16,133 bases of DNA, from positions 1 to 16,133 of the forward strand of contig JAFKKW010000204.1 in NCBI GenBank assembly GCA_017304275.1. Reading direction: 5' to 3'. The DNA comes from Hyphomicrobiales bacterium (GTDB lineage: Bacteria; Pseudomonadota; Alphaproteobacteria; Rhizobiales; Hyphomicrobiaceae). The notes beneath the pieces are model-generated. The model was given only the letters and a program-made list of their open reading frames with translations, searched no databases and was not told the origin of the DNA. Below are positions 6,075 to 12,303 of this stretch, one piece after another; positions within the stretch are counted from its first letter, which is position 1; every line of letters begins with the position of its first letter. The position numbers and the translations under genes were made by a program.

Positions 6075-6293
6075 TCAATCGCCCTTCTTTTCGCGCGGCA
6101 CGGTGATGTCGACGCCGGGTGCCTGGATACGCGTCTTGTCCCGATCGCTCTCCACCGTCGTGCCGGGGGCTTCGACGCGCGTGCCGTTATCGTCGGAGAC
6201 GGTCGTGCGCGTTGTGGTGGTTTGAGCAAAAATCATGGCGCCGCCGAGCAGAACGGCGGCGGCGAGAATGAGCAAAAGGGTGTTGCGGTGCAT
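6075..6293 (-). CDS. Small exported protein with a tandem TTV-x-D...TR-x-x-APG repeat
   Basis: This 72-residue protein is of unknown family. Residues 1-23 form a signal peptide (MHRN, hydrophobic core LLLILAAAVLLGGAMIFA, likely cut before Gln24). The mature part is very short and consists mainly of two related units, TTVSDDNGTRVEAPG (30-44) and TTVESDRDKTRIQAPG (45-60), followed by VDITVP and a charged tail. Such short beta-prone repeats may be surface or periplasmic structural elements, but no function is known to me. The start is decided by a strong AAGGAG five bases before the ATG at 6293; an upstream ATG at 6329 lacks this. It is convergent with the ATP12 gene and divergent from the pilus-domain gene, sharing a 160-bp spacer with the latter. 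Confidence 0.72.
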   Translation of the reverse strand: MHRNTLLLILAAAVLLGGAMIFAQTTTTRTTVSDDNGTRVEAPGTTVESDRDKTRIQAPGVDITVPREKKGD

Positions 6294-6410
6294 CAGGTCT
6301 CCTTGTTGTCGCCGCATGGAAAACCGCAACGGGAACGCATCAGTCGCAAGCGAGGTTCCGGCTCAGGGGTTCGTCGGGACGCACGCGTTAGCGCTTCGTT
6401 TACCCAAACG

Positions 6411-6453
6411 GCCCCAAATGGGGGCTGCAACACAAGCGACAGGAGAGGCCCCC
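6411..6453 (+). promoter_or_regulatory. Possible alternative hairpins at the ribosome-binding site of the pilus-domain gene
   Basis: Three complementary segments precede the GTG start: GCCCC (6411-6415), GGGGGC (6420-6425) and GCCCCC (6448-6453). The middle one can pair with either neighbour but not with both. Pairing with the third would enclose the Shine-Dalgarno AGGAGAGG (6441-6448) and abut the start codon; pairing with the first would leave it free. This is the layout of a simple translational switch, but short G/C runs arise easily by chance in this genome. Confidence 0.3.
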
Positions 6454-6966
6454 GTGCCCGCAAAAGCCGTTTCCGTGCGCCGCCTCGACCTTCGTCAGCA
6501 TGCCGTGCTCGCGATGGGCGCGATGCTCGGGCTGATCGCGCTTTTCGGTTGCGGAAATGCGAAAGCCGCCGATCTTGTCGTCGTCTACGATCAGTCGCAG
6601 CTCCTGCGCCTGCCGCGGCAGGTATCGAGCGTGATCATCGGCAACCCGTCGATTGCCGACGTCGAGGTCCAGGGCGGCAACCTGCTCGTCGTGACCGGCA
6701 AGACGTTCGGCGTGACCAACATCATCGCCCTCGACGCCGAGCGCAACATCATCCAGGACCAGCGCGTGATCGTCACGCGCGACGACGCGCGTACCGTGAA
6801 CCTGTCCAAGGGATCGGAGCGGGAATCCTATAGCTGCACGCCGAGTTGCTCACCGACGCTGACCATCGGCGACGACAAGGACTACTTCTCGCGCATCTCG
6901 CAGCACGCGACGGCGAAGACCCGCTTTTCGAGCGGCGCCGGCGGCGGCAACAACAACAATGATTAG
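6454..6966 (+). CDS. Stand-alone pilus assembly / secretin N-terminal domain protein
   Basis: This is a 170-residue exported protein. An N-terminal signal peptide (basic RRLDLRQH, hydrophobic 17-32, likely cut after AKA at 38) is followed by one domain (about 40-108) of the T2SS/T3SS pilus N-terminal type found at the start of CpaC/RcpA secretins. Its hallmarks are LRLPRQVSSVIIGNPSIADV (51-70) and VVTGKTFGVTNIIALD (79-94). The rest has a possible disulfide pair (Cys128, Cys132) and a Gly/Asn-rich tail, with no secretin channel domain. It probably acts in the periplasm, perhaps as a partner of a secretin encoded elsewhere. I chose the GTG at 6454 because AGGAGAGG ends five bases before it; upstream ATGs in frame lack this and would spoil the signal peptide. 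LFGC near 30-33 is a poor lipobox. Confidence 0.85.
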   Translation: MPAKAVSVRRLDLRQHAVLAMGAMLGLIALFGCGNAKAADLVVVYDQSQLLRLPRQVSSVIIGNPSIADVEVQGGNLLVVTGKTFGVTNIIALDAERNIIQDQRVIVTRDDARTVNLSKGSERESYSCTPSCSPTLTIGDDKDYFSRISQHATAKTRFSSGAGGGNNNND

Positions 6967-6999
6967 AGCAACGGCCTTTCGGCGCGTGAGGCGCGCGGA

Positions 7000-7806
7000 T
7001 TACGCGTCCGCGCCGTTCTTCGGCGTGCACATGGAGCGCTTGCCGCCGGCCTTGATGAAGGCCACGATCTCCATCACCGTCGGATGATCCTTGAACTCCT
7101 CGGCGACATCCGCGACGCGCTCGAGCAAGGTACCCTCCTGGGCGAACAGCAGCCGGTAGGCGCGCCTCAGGTCGTGGATCTCGCTGCGCGAGAAGTTGCG
7201 CCGCTGCAGCCCGATGATATTGAGTCCCGACAGGTGCGCGCGGTTGCCGAGCGCCATGCCGTAGGGAATGAGATCCTGCTCGAGGCCGCTCATGCCGCCG
7301 AGGAACGAATGCGCGCCCACCCGGGCGAACTGGATCACCGCCGCCCCGCCGCCGATGATGGCGAAGTCGCCGACCTCGCAATGGCCCGCCAGCATGACGT
7401 TGTTGGAGAAGATGACGTTGTTGCCGACGTGGCAGTCGTGTCCGACGTGCGAGTTGGCGAGAAACGCGCAGGCGTTCCCGACCGTCGTCGTCATGCCGCC
7501 GCCCTCGGTGCCGGGATTGATCGTCACCCCTTCGCGGATCAGGCAGTCGGTCCCGATCGCGAGCGTCGACGGCTCGCCTTTGTATTTGAGGTCCTGCGGC
7601 TGATGGCCGATGGAGGCGAACGGAAAGATGCGCGTCCGCGCACCGACCGTCGTCCGCCCCGTGACGACCACATGGCTGGCGAGCTCCACGCCGTCGCCGA
7701 GCGATACGTCGGCGCCGACGATCGAGAACGGCCCGACCGCGACGCCGTCGCCAAGCCGCGCGCCGTCCTCGACGATGGCGGTCGGGTGAATCTTGCGCTC
7801 AGCCAT
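7000..7806 (-). CDS. lpxA: UDP-N-acetylglucosamine acyltransferase LpxA
   Basis: LpxA is the first enzyme of lipid A synthesis. It moves a 3-hydroxyacyl chain from acyl carrier protein to the 3-OH of UDP-GlcNAc in the cytoplasm. The 268-residue protein has the left-handed beta-helix hexapeptide repeats from IHPTAIVE onward and the catalytic His123 in VGHDCHVGN. It also has GGGAAVIQFARVGAHSFLGG and the helical C-terminal region beginning NFSRSEIHDLRRAYRLLF. The length is close to the E. coli enzyme (262). The ATG at 7806 is preferred over the one at 7827 because family members begin a few residues before IHPTA; the gene then overlaps fabZ by eight bases, implying coupled translation. It is the last gene of the cluster here: the usual followers lpxI and lpxB are absent, and a convergent gene lies 33 bp away. 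Confidence 0.96.
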   Translation of the reverse strand: MAERKIHPTAIVEDGARLGDGVAVGPFSIVGADVSLGDGVELASHVVVTGRTTVGARTRIFPFASIGHQPQDLKYKGEPSTLAIGTDCLIREGVTINPGTEGGGMTTTVGNACAFLANSHVGHDCHVGNNVIFSNNVMLAGHCEVGDFAIIGGGAAVIQFARVGAHSFLGGMSGLEQDLIPYGMALGNRAHLSGLNIIGLQRRNFSRSEIHDLRRAYRLLFAQEGTLLERVADVAEEFKDHPTVMEIVAFIKAGGKRSMCTPKNGADA

Positions 7807-8311
7807 TCTTGCTCGCCGCGAATGCACGAGCCTCTGCCGTGTCGGCGAGCATGGCGCTGATCTCGGCTTCCGCCACCGTCTGCCCGTCCACCTTCGCTTC
7901 GCCGAAAAACCGCCAGACGCGACCGCGGTTGCGGATCTTGCGCACGTGGTAATGGAGTTGGTCGCCGGGCAGCACGGGCTTCCGGAACTTGGCCTTGTCG
8001 ATGCCCATGAAATAGACGAGCTCGGTCTTGTAGTCCTCGCCGAGGCTGTGCACGCAGAGCGCGCCGGCCGTCTGTGCGAGTCCCTCGATGATCAGCACGC
8101 CCGGCATGACCGGGTACTGCGGAAAGTGCCCCTGGAAGAACGGCTCGTTGATCGTCACGTTCTTGACGCCGACGCACGTCTCGTCGCCGTTGATGTCGTA
8201 GATACGGTCGAGAAGCAGGAAGGGATAGCGGTGCGGCAGCAGCTTGAGGATCTTATTGATATCCGCAGTCTTCGATTGCGGCTTCTTCGTTGCGTCGTCC
8301 ATCCCAGTCAT
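7799..8311 (-). CDS. fabZ: 3-hydroxyacyl-[acyl-carrier-protein] dehydratase FabZ
   Basis: FabZ dehydrates 3-hydroxyacyl-ACP to trans-2-enoyl-ACP in fatty-acid elongation and so competes with LpxA and LpxD for 3-hydroxyacyl-ACP. The 170-residue protein has the hot-dog fold signature LPHRYPFLLLDRI (25-37) and the active-site loop EPFFQGHFPQYPVMPG with catalytic His62, followed by Glu76 in IIEGLAQTAG. The N-terminus is about eight residues longer than in E. coli. The ATG at 8311 has GGAG only one base away, while the ATG at 8302 has it ten bases away, so the shorter form may be the real one; I kept the longer frame. It sits between lpxD (57-bp gap) and lpxA (overlap), the classical arrangement. 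Confidence 0.96.
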   Translation of the reverse strand: MTGMDDATKKPQSKTADINKILKLLPHRYPFLLLDRIYDINGDETCVGVKNVTINEPFFQGHFPQYPVMPGVLIIEGLAQTAGALCVHSLGEDYKTELVYFMGIDKAKFRKPVLPGDQLHYHVRKIRNRGRVWRFFGEAKVDGQTVAEAEISAMLADTAEARAFAASKNG

Positions 8312-8368
8312 ACTCCATTCTAGCCGGCGGCCGACAGCATGTGTCTCGCGGCCTGATATCCGAACGCG

Positions 8369-9421
8369 TCAGGCGCCGTTCGCTTCGTCGTCGCGACTAC
8401 GGCGGCTGAGCCGCTGTATGGCGGCAACCTCGCGCGCCCATTGCTTGAACGGTCGCGCGGGTGTCCCCGCCATGATCGCTCCCGGCGGCACATCGTCCTT
8501 CGGGTGAGAGCCGCCGGCAATCTGCGCGCCAGCGCCGATCTTGATGTGACCGACGGCGCCGGACTGGCCGCCCATGACCACAAAATCGCCAAGCTCGGTC
8601 GAGCCAGAGATGCCGACTTGCCCAACGATCACGCAATGTCGTCCGATCACTACGTTGTGCCCGATCTGGACGAGATTATCAATTTTAGTGCCCTCGCCGA
8701 TGACCGTATCCTTAAGAGCACCCCGGTCCACGGTCGAGTTTGCCCCGATTTCCACGTCGTCCTGGATGATGACGCGTCCGACCTGCGGCACTTTGAGGTG
8801 ACCCTCGCGCCCCATGGCGAAGCCGAACCCGTCCTGGCCGATGCGCACGCCCGCGTGCAGGATCACCCGGTCCCCGACCAGGGCATGCACGACCGAAGCG
8901 TTCGCGCCGATATAGCAGTCGCGACCGATCGTAACCCGATATCCGATCACCGCGCCTGCCGCGATGCGGCTCCCGCGCCCGATGCGTGCCTCCGGCCCGA
9001 CCACGGCACCGGGCTCGATCTCGGCCCCGTCCTCGATCACGGCCGACGGCGAGATGCGCTGATCCCCGCCGCCCGGCGCCGCCTTCGAGCGCATGGCTTC
9101 GGGATAGAACAGGGCCATCGCCTGCGCGAACGCCCGGTAGGGGTTTTTCGTCACCAGCGCCACGGTGCCGGCCGGCACGCGCTCCGCGAACTGCGCCGAC
9201 ACCAGGCATCCCCCGGCCGTGGTCGCGAGCAACTGCGGCAGATACTTCCGGTTCTCGAAGAACGACAGGTGGCGCGGAGAGGCTTCCGACAGCGGTTGCA
9301 CGCCGGCCAGCGTACGCCCGTCGGCAGCCCCGGCCGCGTCCTTGACCTCGGACTGCGTCGCGGCGGCGATCTCGGCCAGCGTGAAAGGCCCGGCGATGTC
9401 GAAGAAACCGGGATGGTTCAT
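8369..9421 (-). CDS. lpxD: UDP-3-O-(3-hydroxyacyl)glucosamine N-acyltransferase LpxD
   Basis: LpxD is the third lipid A enzyme, adding a second 3-hydroxyacyl chain to the amino group of UDP-3-O-acyl-glucosamine. The 350-residue protein has the N-terminal uridine-binding domain (1-110, with HLSFFENRKYLPQL at 51-64), the hexapeptide-repeat beta-helix (about 120-315) and the C-terminal helix (KQWAREVAAIQRL). The catalytic His255 lies in IDNLVQIGHNVVIG. The start at 9421 (MNHPGFFDIAGPFTLAEIA) agrees with relatives; the reading frame stays open 56 codons further, but that part is low-complexity and unlike LpxD. No clear Shine-Dalgarno sequence precedes the ATG. Because a strong terminator follows bamA, this gene must have its own promoter in 9422-9607, where I could not pick out a convincing one. 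Confidence 0.96.
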   Translation of the reverse strand: MNHPGFFDIAGPFTLAEIAAATQSEVKDAAGAADGRTLAGVQPLSEASPRHLSFFENRKYLPQLLATTAGGCLVSAQFAERVPAGTVALVTKNPYRAFAQAMALFYPEAMRSKAAPGGGDQRISPSAVIEDGAEIEPGAVVGPEARIGRGSRIAAGAVIGYRVTIGRDCYIGANASVVHALVGDRVILHAGVRIGQDGFGFAMGREGHLKVPQVGRVIIQDDVEIGANSTVDRGALKDTVIGEGTKIDNLVQIGHNVVIGRHCVIVGQVGISGSTELGDFVVMGGQSGAVGHIKIGAGAQIAGGSHPKDDVPPGAIMAGTPARPFKQWAREVAAIQRLSRRSRDDEANGA

Positions 9422-9607
9422 GGGATGAGACTTTCGCGGTCCTGCCGGCGTGTGTGAGTGCGTGTCTGGGTGATGAGCGGTGCGAGCGGAGCCGGCGCAG
9501 TCCGCCGAGAAAACCCACAAGGGGGAAGCGCCGCCCCTCTCATAAAACCATAAGCCCCGCGGGTCCAGCCGGTCCGGCGACAAATCCACCCCGGCGCCGC
9601 GGAAACG

Positions 9608-9638
9608 AAAAAAGCCCGGCGGAATGCCGCCGGGCTTT
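9608..9638 (-). terminator. Intrinsic terminator after bamA
   Basis: AAAGCCCGGCGG (9611-9622) and CCGCCGGGCTTT (9627-9638) form a perfect 12-bp stem with an AATG loop. On the minus strand the stem is followed by an unbroken run of T (9613-9608), the classical rho-independent form. It begins 18 bases past the bamA stop codon. Read on the plus strand it has only three Ts after the stem and no gene to terminate. Confidence 0.92.
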
Positions 9639-9655
9639 CTGAAATCGTGCAGCCG

Positions 9656-12040
9656 TCAGAACTTGGTCGAGGCACCGAAGCGGAAGAACTGCTCTTCGTC
9701 GTAGGACTCCTTGGTGAGAGCTTTGGCGAAGTCCATACGGATGGGGCCGACCGGCGACTGCCACATGATGCTCGCACCGACCGACGACCGGATCGTGGAG
9801 TCGTCGACCAAGTCGATCTGGCCAGCGCCGCAGTTGCCGGGTATTGCCGCGTTACAGGTATTAATGCTCTTCGCCAGATTATTGGCGTTCCACAGCGAGC
9901 CGGCATCTGCGAACACAGCACCCGACAGACCCAGGTCATCTGGTACGAACGGCAGCGGGAAGCGAACCTCGGCCGTACCAGCCCAATAGGTGCGGCCGCC
10001 CACCGCATCGTCGGAGGCAAGGTCACGCGGCCCGAAGCCGCCGCGGTCGAAGCCGCGGATCGTCTCGCCGCCACGGTAGTAGAGGTCCGTGAGCCGGATG
10101 TCGTCGCCGCCCCAGCCCTCGATATGACCACCGGTCAGGCGGCCGACGAAGGTCAGCTTCTCGCTGATCGGATAATAGAAGCGGCCTTCTGCGTTGACGC
10201 GTACGTATTGGACGTCGCCGCCGAGACCGGCCATGTCGGTCGCGACCTGCAGGTAGTAGCCGCTGGTCGGGTTCTTCGGAATATTGCGCCGATCGAACGT
10301 GAGCGAGGTGCCGATCGAGGAGGTGAGCGTATCGCCTCTCAAATCGTTCTCGAGCTTCACGAGCTCGGACACATTGGTGCTGTGTTCGTTCACGTCGAGC
10401 GAGGCGTACTCGAGCGTGTAGCCGGTCTGCATCCAGAGGTCTTCCGACAGCGGGAAGCCAAGACGTACCGTGCCGCCGGTGCGCGTCGACTCGTAACCGG
10501 CCTCTTTCGTCATATCGATCTCCTTGTGGAAGAGATCGAAGCCGGCGGAGAGGTTCTGGTCGAGGAAGCGCGGCTCGGTGAACGACAGGTCGATCTGCAT
10601 GCGCTCGAGCGAGCCCGCCAGCCTGAGGCGCAGGAACTGGCCGTTGCCGAGCAGGTTGCGCTCGCTGATCGACACGTCGCCGATCACACCTTCCGAGGTC
10701 GAGTAGCCGGCGCCGAACGACAGCTCGCCCGTCGACTGCTCGACCAGATCGACGTCGAGAATCACGCGGTCCTGGGACGAACCCGGGCGGCGCTTGATGT
10801 CGACCGACTTGAAGAAGCCGAGTGCGTTGAGGCGCTTTTTGGCACGGTCGACGAGCAGCGGATTGTAGGCATCGCCCTCGGCCAGGCGGAACTCGCGCCG
10901 GATCACGTAATCCTTCGTGCGCGTGTTGCCGTTGACGTTGATGCGCTCGATGTAGATGCGCGGACCTTCGTCCACGAGATAGGTGAGCGAGATCGTCCGC
11001 GCCACGGGATCCGGCACCGCGCGCGGACGAACGCGCGCAAACGCGAAGCCTTGCTCGGCCGTGACCAGGGTCAGCTTTTCCGTGGTCTTCTCGATGTTGC
11101 CGCCGTTGTAGGTATCGCCCTGGTGCGTAAGGATGTCGCCGGTGAGCGAGTTGGGATCGAGGCCCGGCAGCGAGTTTTCGATCGTCACCGAGCCGAAGGT
11201 GTAGAGTTCGCCCTCATCGATGGCGAAGTTGACATAGAAGCCGGAGGCATCGCGGTCGAGCTCGGCATTGGCCGCCACCACGCGCACGTCTGCATAGCCG
11301 TTCTTGAGATAGAACTGGCGCAGAAGCTCACGGTCGAGGTTCATGCGGTCGGGATCGTAGTAGGCGGTGCCCTTGAGGAAGTCGAGCCAGCCGCTCTGCG
11401 TCGTCGAGATGACGTCGCGCAGCTGGTTGTCCGTGAAGGCGTGGTTGCCGGTGAAGTTGATGCCCTGCACCTTGGTCGCGCCGCCCTCGTTGATCTCGAA
11501 CACGAGATTTACGCGGCTCTGCTCGAGCTCGATGATCTTGGGCTCGACCGTCGCGGCGTAGCGGCCCTGGCGGCGATAGACGTCGAGAATGCGCTGCACG
11601 TCGCCCTGCACGCGGGCGCGGGTGTAGACGGAGCGCGGCTTGAGCTGGACTTCGGCCTTCAGCGTGTCGGTGTCGACCTCGCTGTTGCCCTCGAAGGCGA
11701 TCTGGTTGATGACCGGGTTCTCGACCACGTAGATGACGGCGGTATCACCTTCCTGGTTGATCGAGACGTCGGCGAACAGGCCCGTGCCGAACAGCGCCTG
11801 CAACGACGCATCTACCTTGCCCGGATCGTAGGGTTGTCCGACGGAGAACTGGAGGTACGAGCGCACGGTCTCCGGCTCGACGCGCCGGTTTCCCTCGACC
11901 CGGATATCCCGGACCACGCCCTGCGCATGGGCAGGGTGAGAAAGGGCCACGAACTGTGCGGCTATCATCCCGGAAGCGACGACGGCCAGCCAGAAGAGCT
12001 GACGCATCCCCCCAAAGGACATGATCCGAAACGGCACCAT
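9656..12040 (-). CDS. bamA: Outer membrane protein assembly factor BamA
   Basis: BamA is the core of the machine that folds beta-barrel proteins into the outer membrane. The 794-residue precursor has a signal peptide ending AHA (cut after residue 39) and five periplasmic POTRA domains (about 41-108, 109-186, 187-277, 278-358 and 359-436). A 16-strand barrel (about 440-794) ends in the C-terminal Phe required for outer membrane insertion. The loop-6 motif IRGF (661-664) replaces the common VRGF. Two cysteines (729, 737) in a later barrel loop may form a disulfide. In-frame ATGs at 12040, 12022 and 12007 are all possible starts; the last gives the tightest signal peptide, and none has a strong Shine-Dalgarno sequence. 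It lies 263 bp downstream of rseP, with structured leader DNA between, and a terminator follows. Confidence 0.97.
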   Translation of the reverse strand: MVPFRIMSFGGMRQLFWLAVVASGMIAAQFVALSHPAHAQGVVRDIRVEGNRRVEPETVRSYLQFSVGQPYDPGKVDASLQALFGTGLFADVSINQEGDTAVIYVVENPVINQIAFEGNSEVDTDTLKAEVQLKPRSVYTRARVQGDVQRILDVYRRQGRYAATVEPKIIELEQSRVNLVFEINEGGATKVQGINFTGNHAFTDNQLRDVISTTQSGWLDFLKGTAYYDPDRMNLDRELLRQFYLKNGYADVRVVAANAELDRDASGFYVNFAIDEGELYTFGSVTIENSLPGLDPNSLTGDILTHQGDTYNGGNIEKTTEKLTLVTAEQGFAFARVRPRAVPDPVARTISLTYLVDEGPRIYIERINVNGNTRTKDYVIRREFRLAEGDAYNPLLVDRAKKRLNALGFFKSVDIKRRPGSSQDRVILDVDLVEQSTGELSFGAGYSTSEGVIGDVSISERNLLGNGQFLRLRLAGSLERMQIDLSFTEPRFLDQNLSAGFDLFHKEIDMTKEAGYESTRTGGTVRLGFPLSEDLWMQTGYTLEYASLDVNEHSTNVSELVKLENDLRGDTLTSSIGTSLTFDRRNIPKNPTSGYYLQVATDMAGLGGDVQYVRVNAEGRFYYPISEKLTFVGRLTGGHIEGWGGDDIRLTDLYYRGGETIRGFDRGGFGPRDLASDDAVGGRTYWAGTAEVRFPLPFVPDDLGLSGAVFADAGSLWNANNLAKSINTCNAAIPGNCGAGQIDLVDDSTIRSSVGASIMWQSPVGPIRMDFAKALTKESYDEEQFFRFGASTKF

Positions 12041-12079
12041 GTGCGGATCTGCCTCGCCTTTTTTAGCCGATCCCCCTCA

Positions 12080-12113
12080 ACTCGTGGGACCACGTCGGCA
12101 AATGGTCCCGAGT
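12080..12113 (-). promoter_or_regulatory. Stem-loop in the bamA leader
   Basis: GGGACCA (12086-12092) and TGGTCCC (12103-12109) are exact inverted repeats around a ten-base loop. The stem continues as ACTC (12080-12083) with GAGT (12110-12113) after a two-base bulge, giving 11 pairs in all. It ends 39 bases before the outermost bamA ATG. On the minus strand it is not followed by a run of T, so it is unlikely to be a terminator; a leader RNA structure or protein-binding site is more likely. Confidence 0.45.
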
Positions 12114-12122
12114 CGTCTTAGG

Positions 12123-12137
12123 CAAACCCTGGGTTTG
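12123..12137. promoter_or_regulatory. Perfect dyad CAAACCC-T-GGGTTTG upstream of bamA
   Basis: Seven-base arms are exact reverse complements around a single T. With no room for an RNA loop, this suggests a DNA operator for a dimeric protein rather than a hairpin. It lies between rseP and bamA, nine bases from the neighbouring stem-loop. The binding protein is unknown. Confidence 0.4.
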
Positions 12138-12215
12138 GACCCCCGGAGAAATGGCTTCAGCGACGCGCAAAAAAACAAAGTCGTTCGAAGCCCCCTGCCT
12201 CGAATCGCGCCGTCG

Positions 12216-12234
12216 ATGCCATTCACTTTGGCAT
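12216..12234. promoter_or_regulatory. Dyad ATGCCA-N7-TGGCAT upstream of bamA
   Basis: Exact six-base inverted repeats around seven bases form a 19-bp site about 180 bp before bamA and 70 bp after the rseP stop. The spacing fits one helical turn between half-site centres, as for many dimeric regulators. It could be an operator of a bamA promoter; none was clearly found. Confidence 0.35.
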
Positions 12235-12303
12235 TCTTAACAACTGGGTAAGACCCTGGGAAGTGGCAAGTTTACGTCACTCAACAGAGATTCAGACCGG
12301 CCC

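Noticed and set aside
6541..6555. Possible lipoprotein signal (LFGC) in the pilus-domain protein
   Set aside because: Phe at the -2 position fits the lipobox poorly, and an AKA signal peptidase I site follows a few residues later.
9422..9589. 56-codon N-terminal extension of lpxD
   Set aside because: It is low-complexity and unlike LpxD, and would start within 20 bases of the bamA terminator; MNHPGFF at 9421 fits the family start.
9647..12121. Plus-strand open frame of 824 codons opposite bamA
   Set aside because: It is the exact antisense of a well-supported bamA with signal peptide, POTRA domains and C-terminal Phe; long antisense frames are common in GC-rich DNA, and the translation has no recognisable domain.
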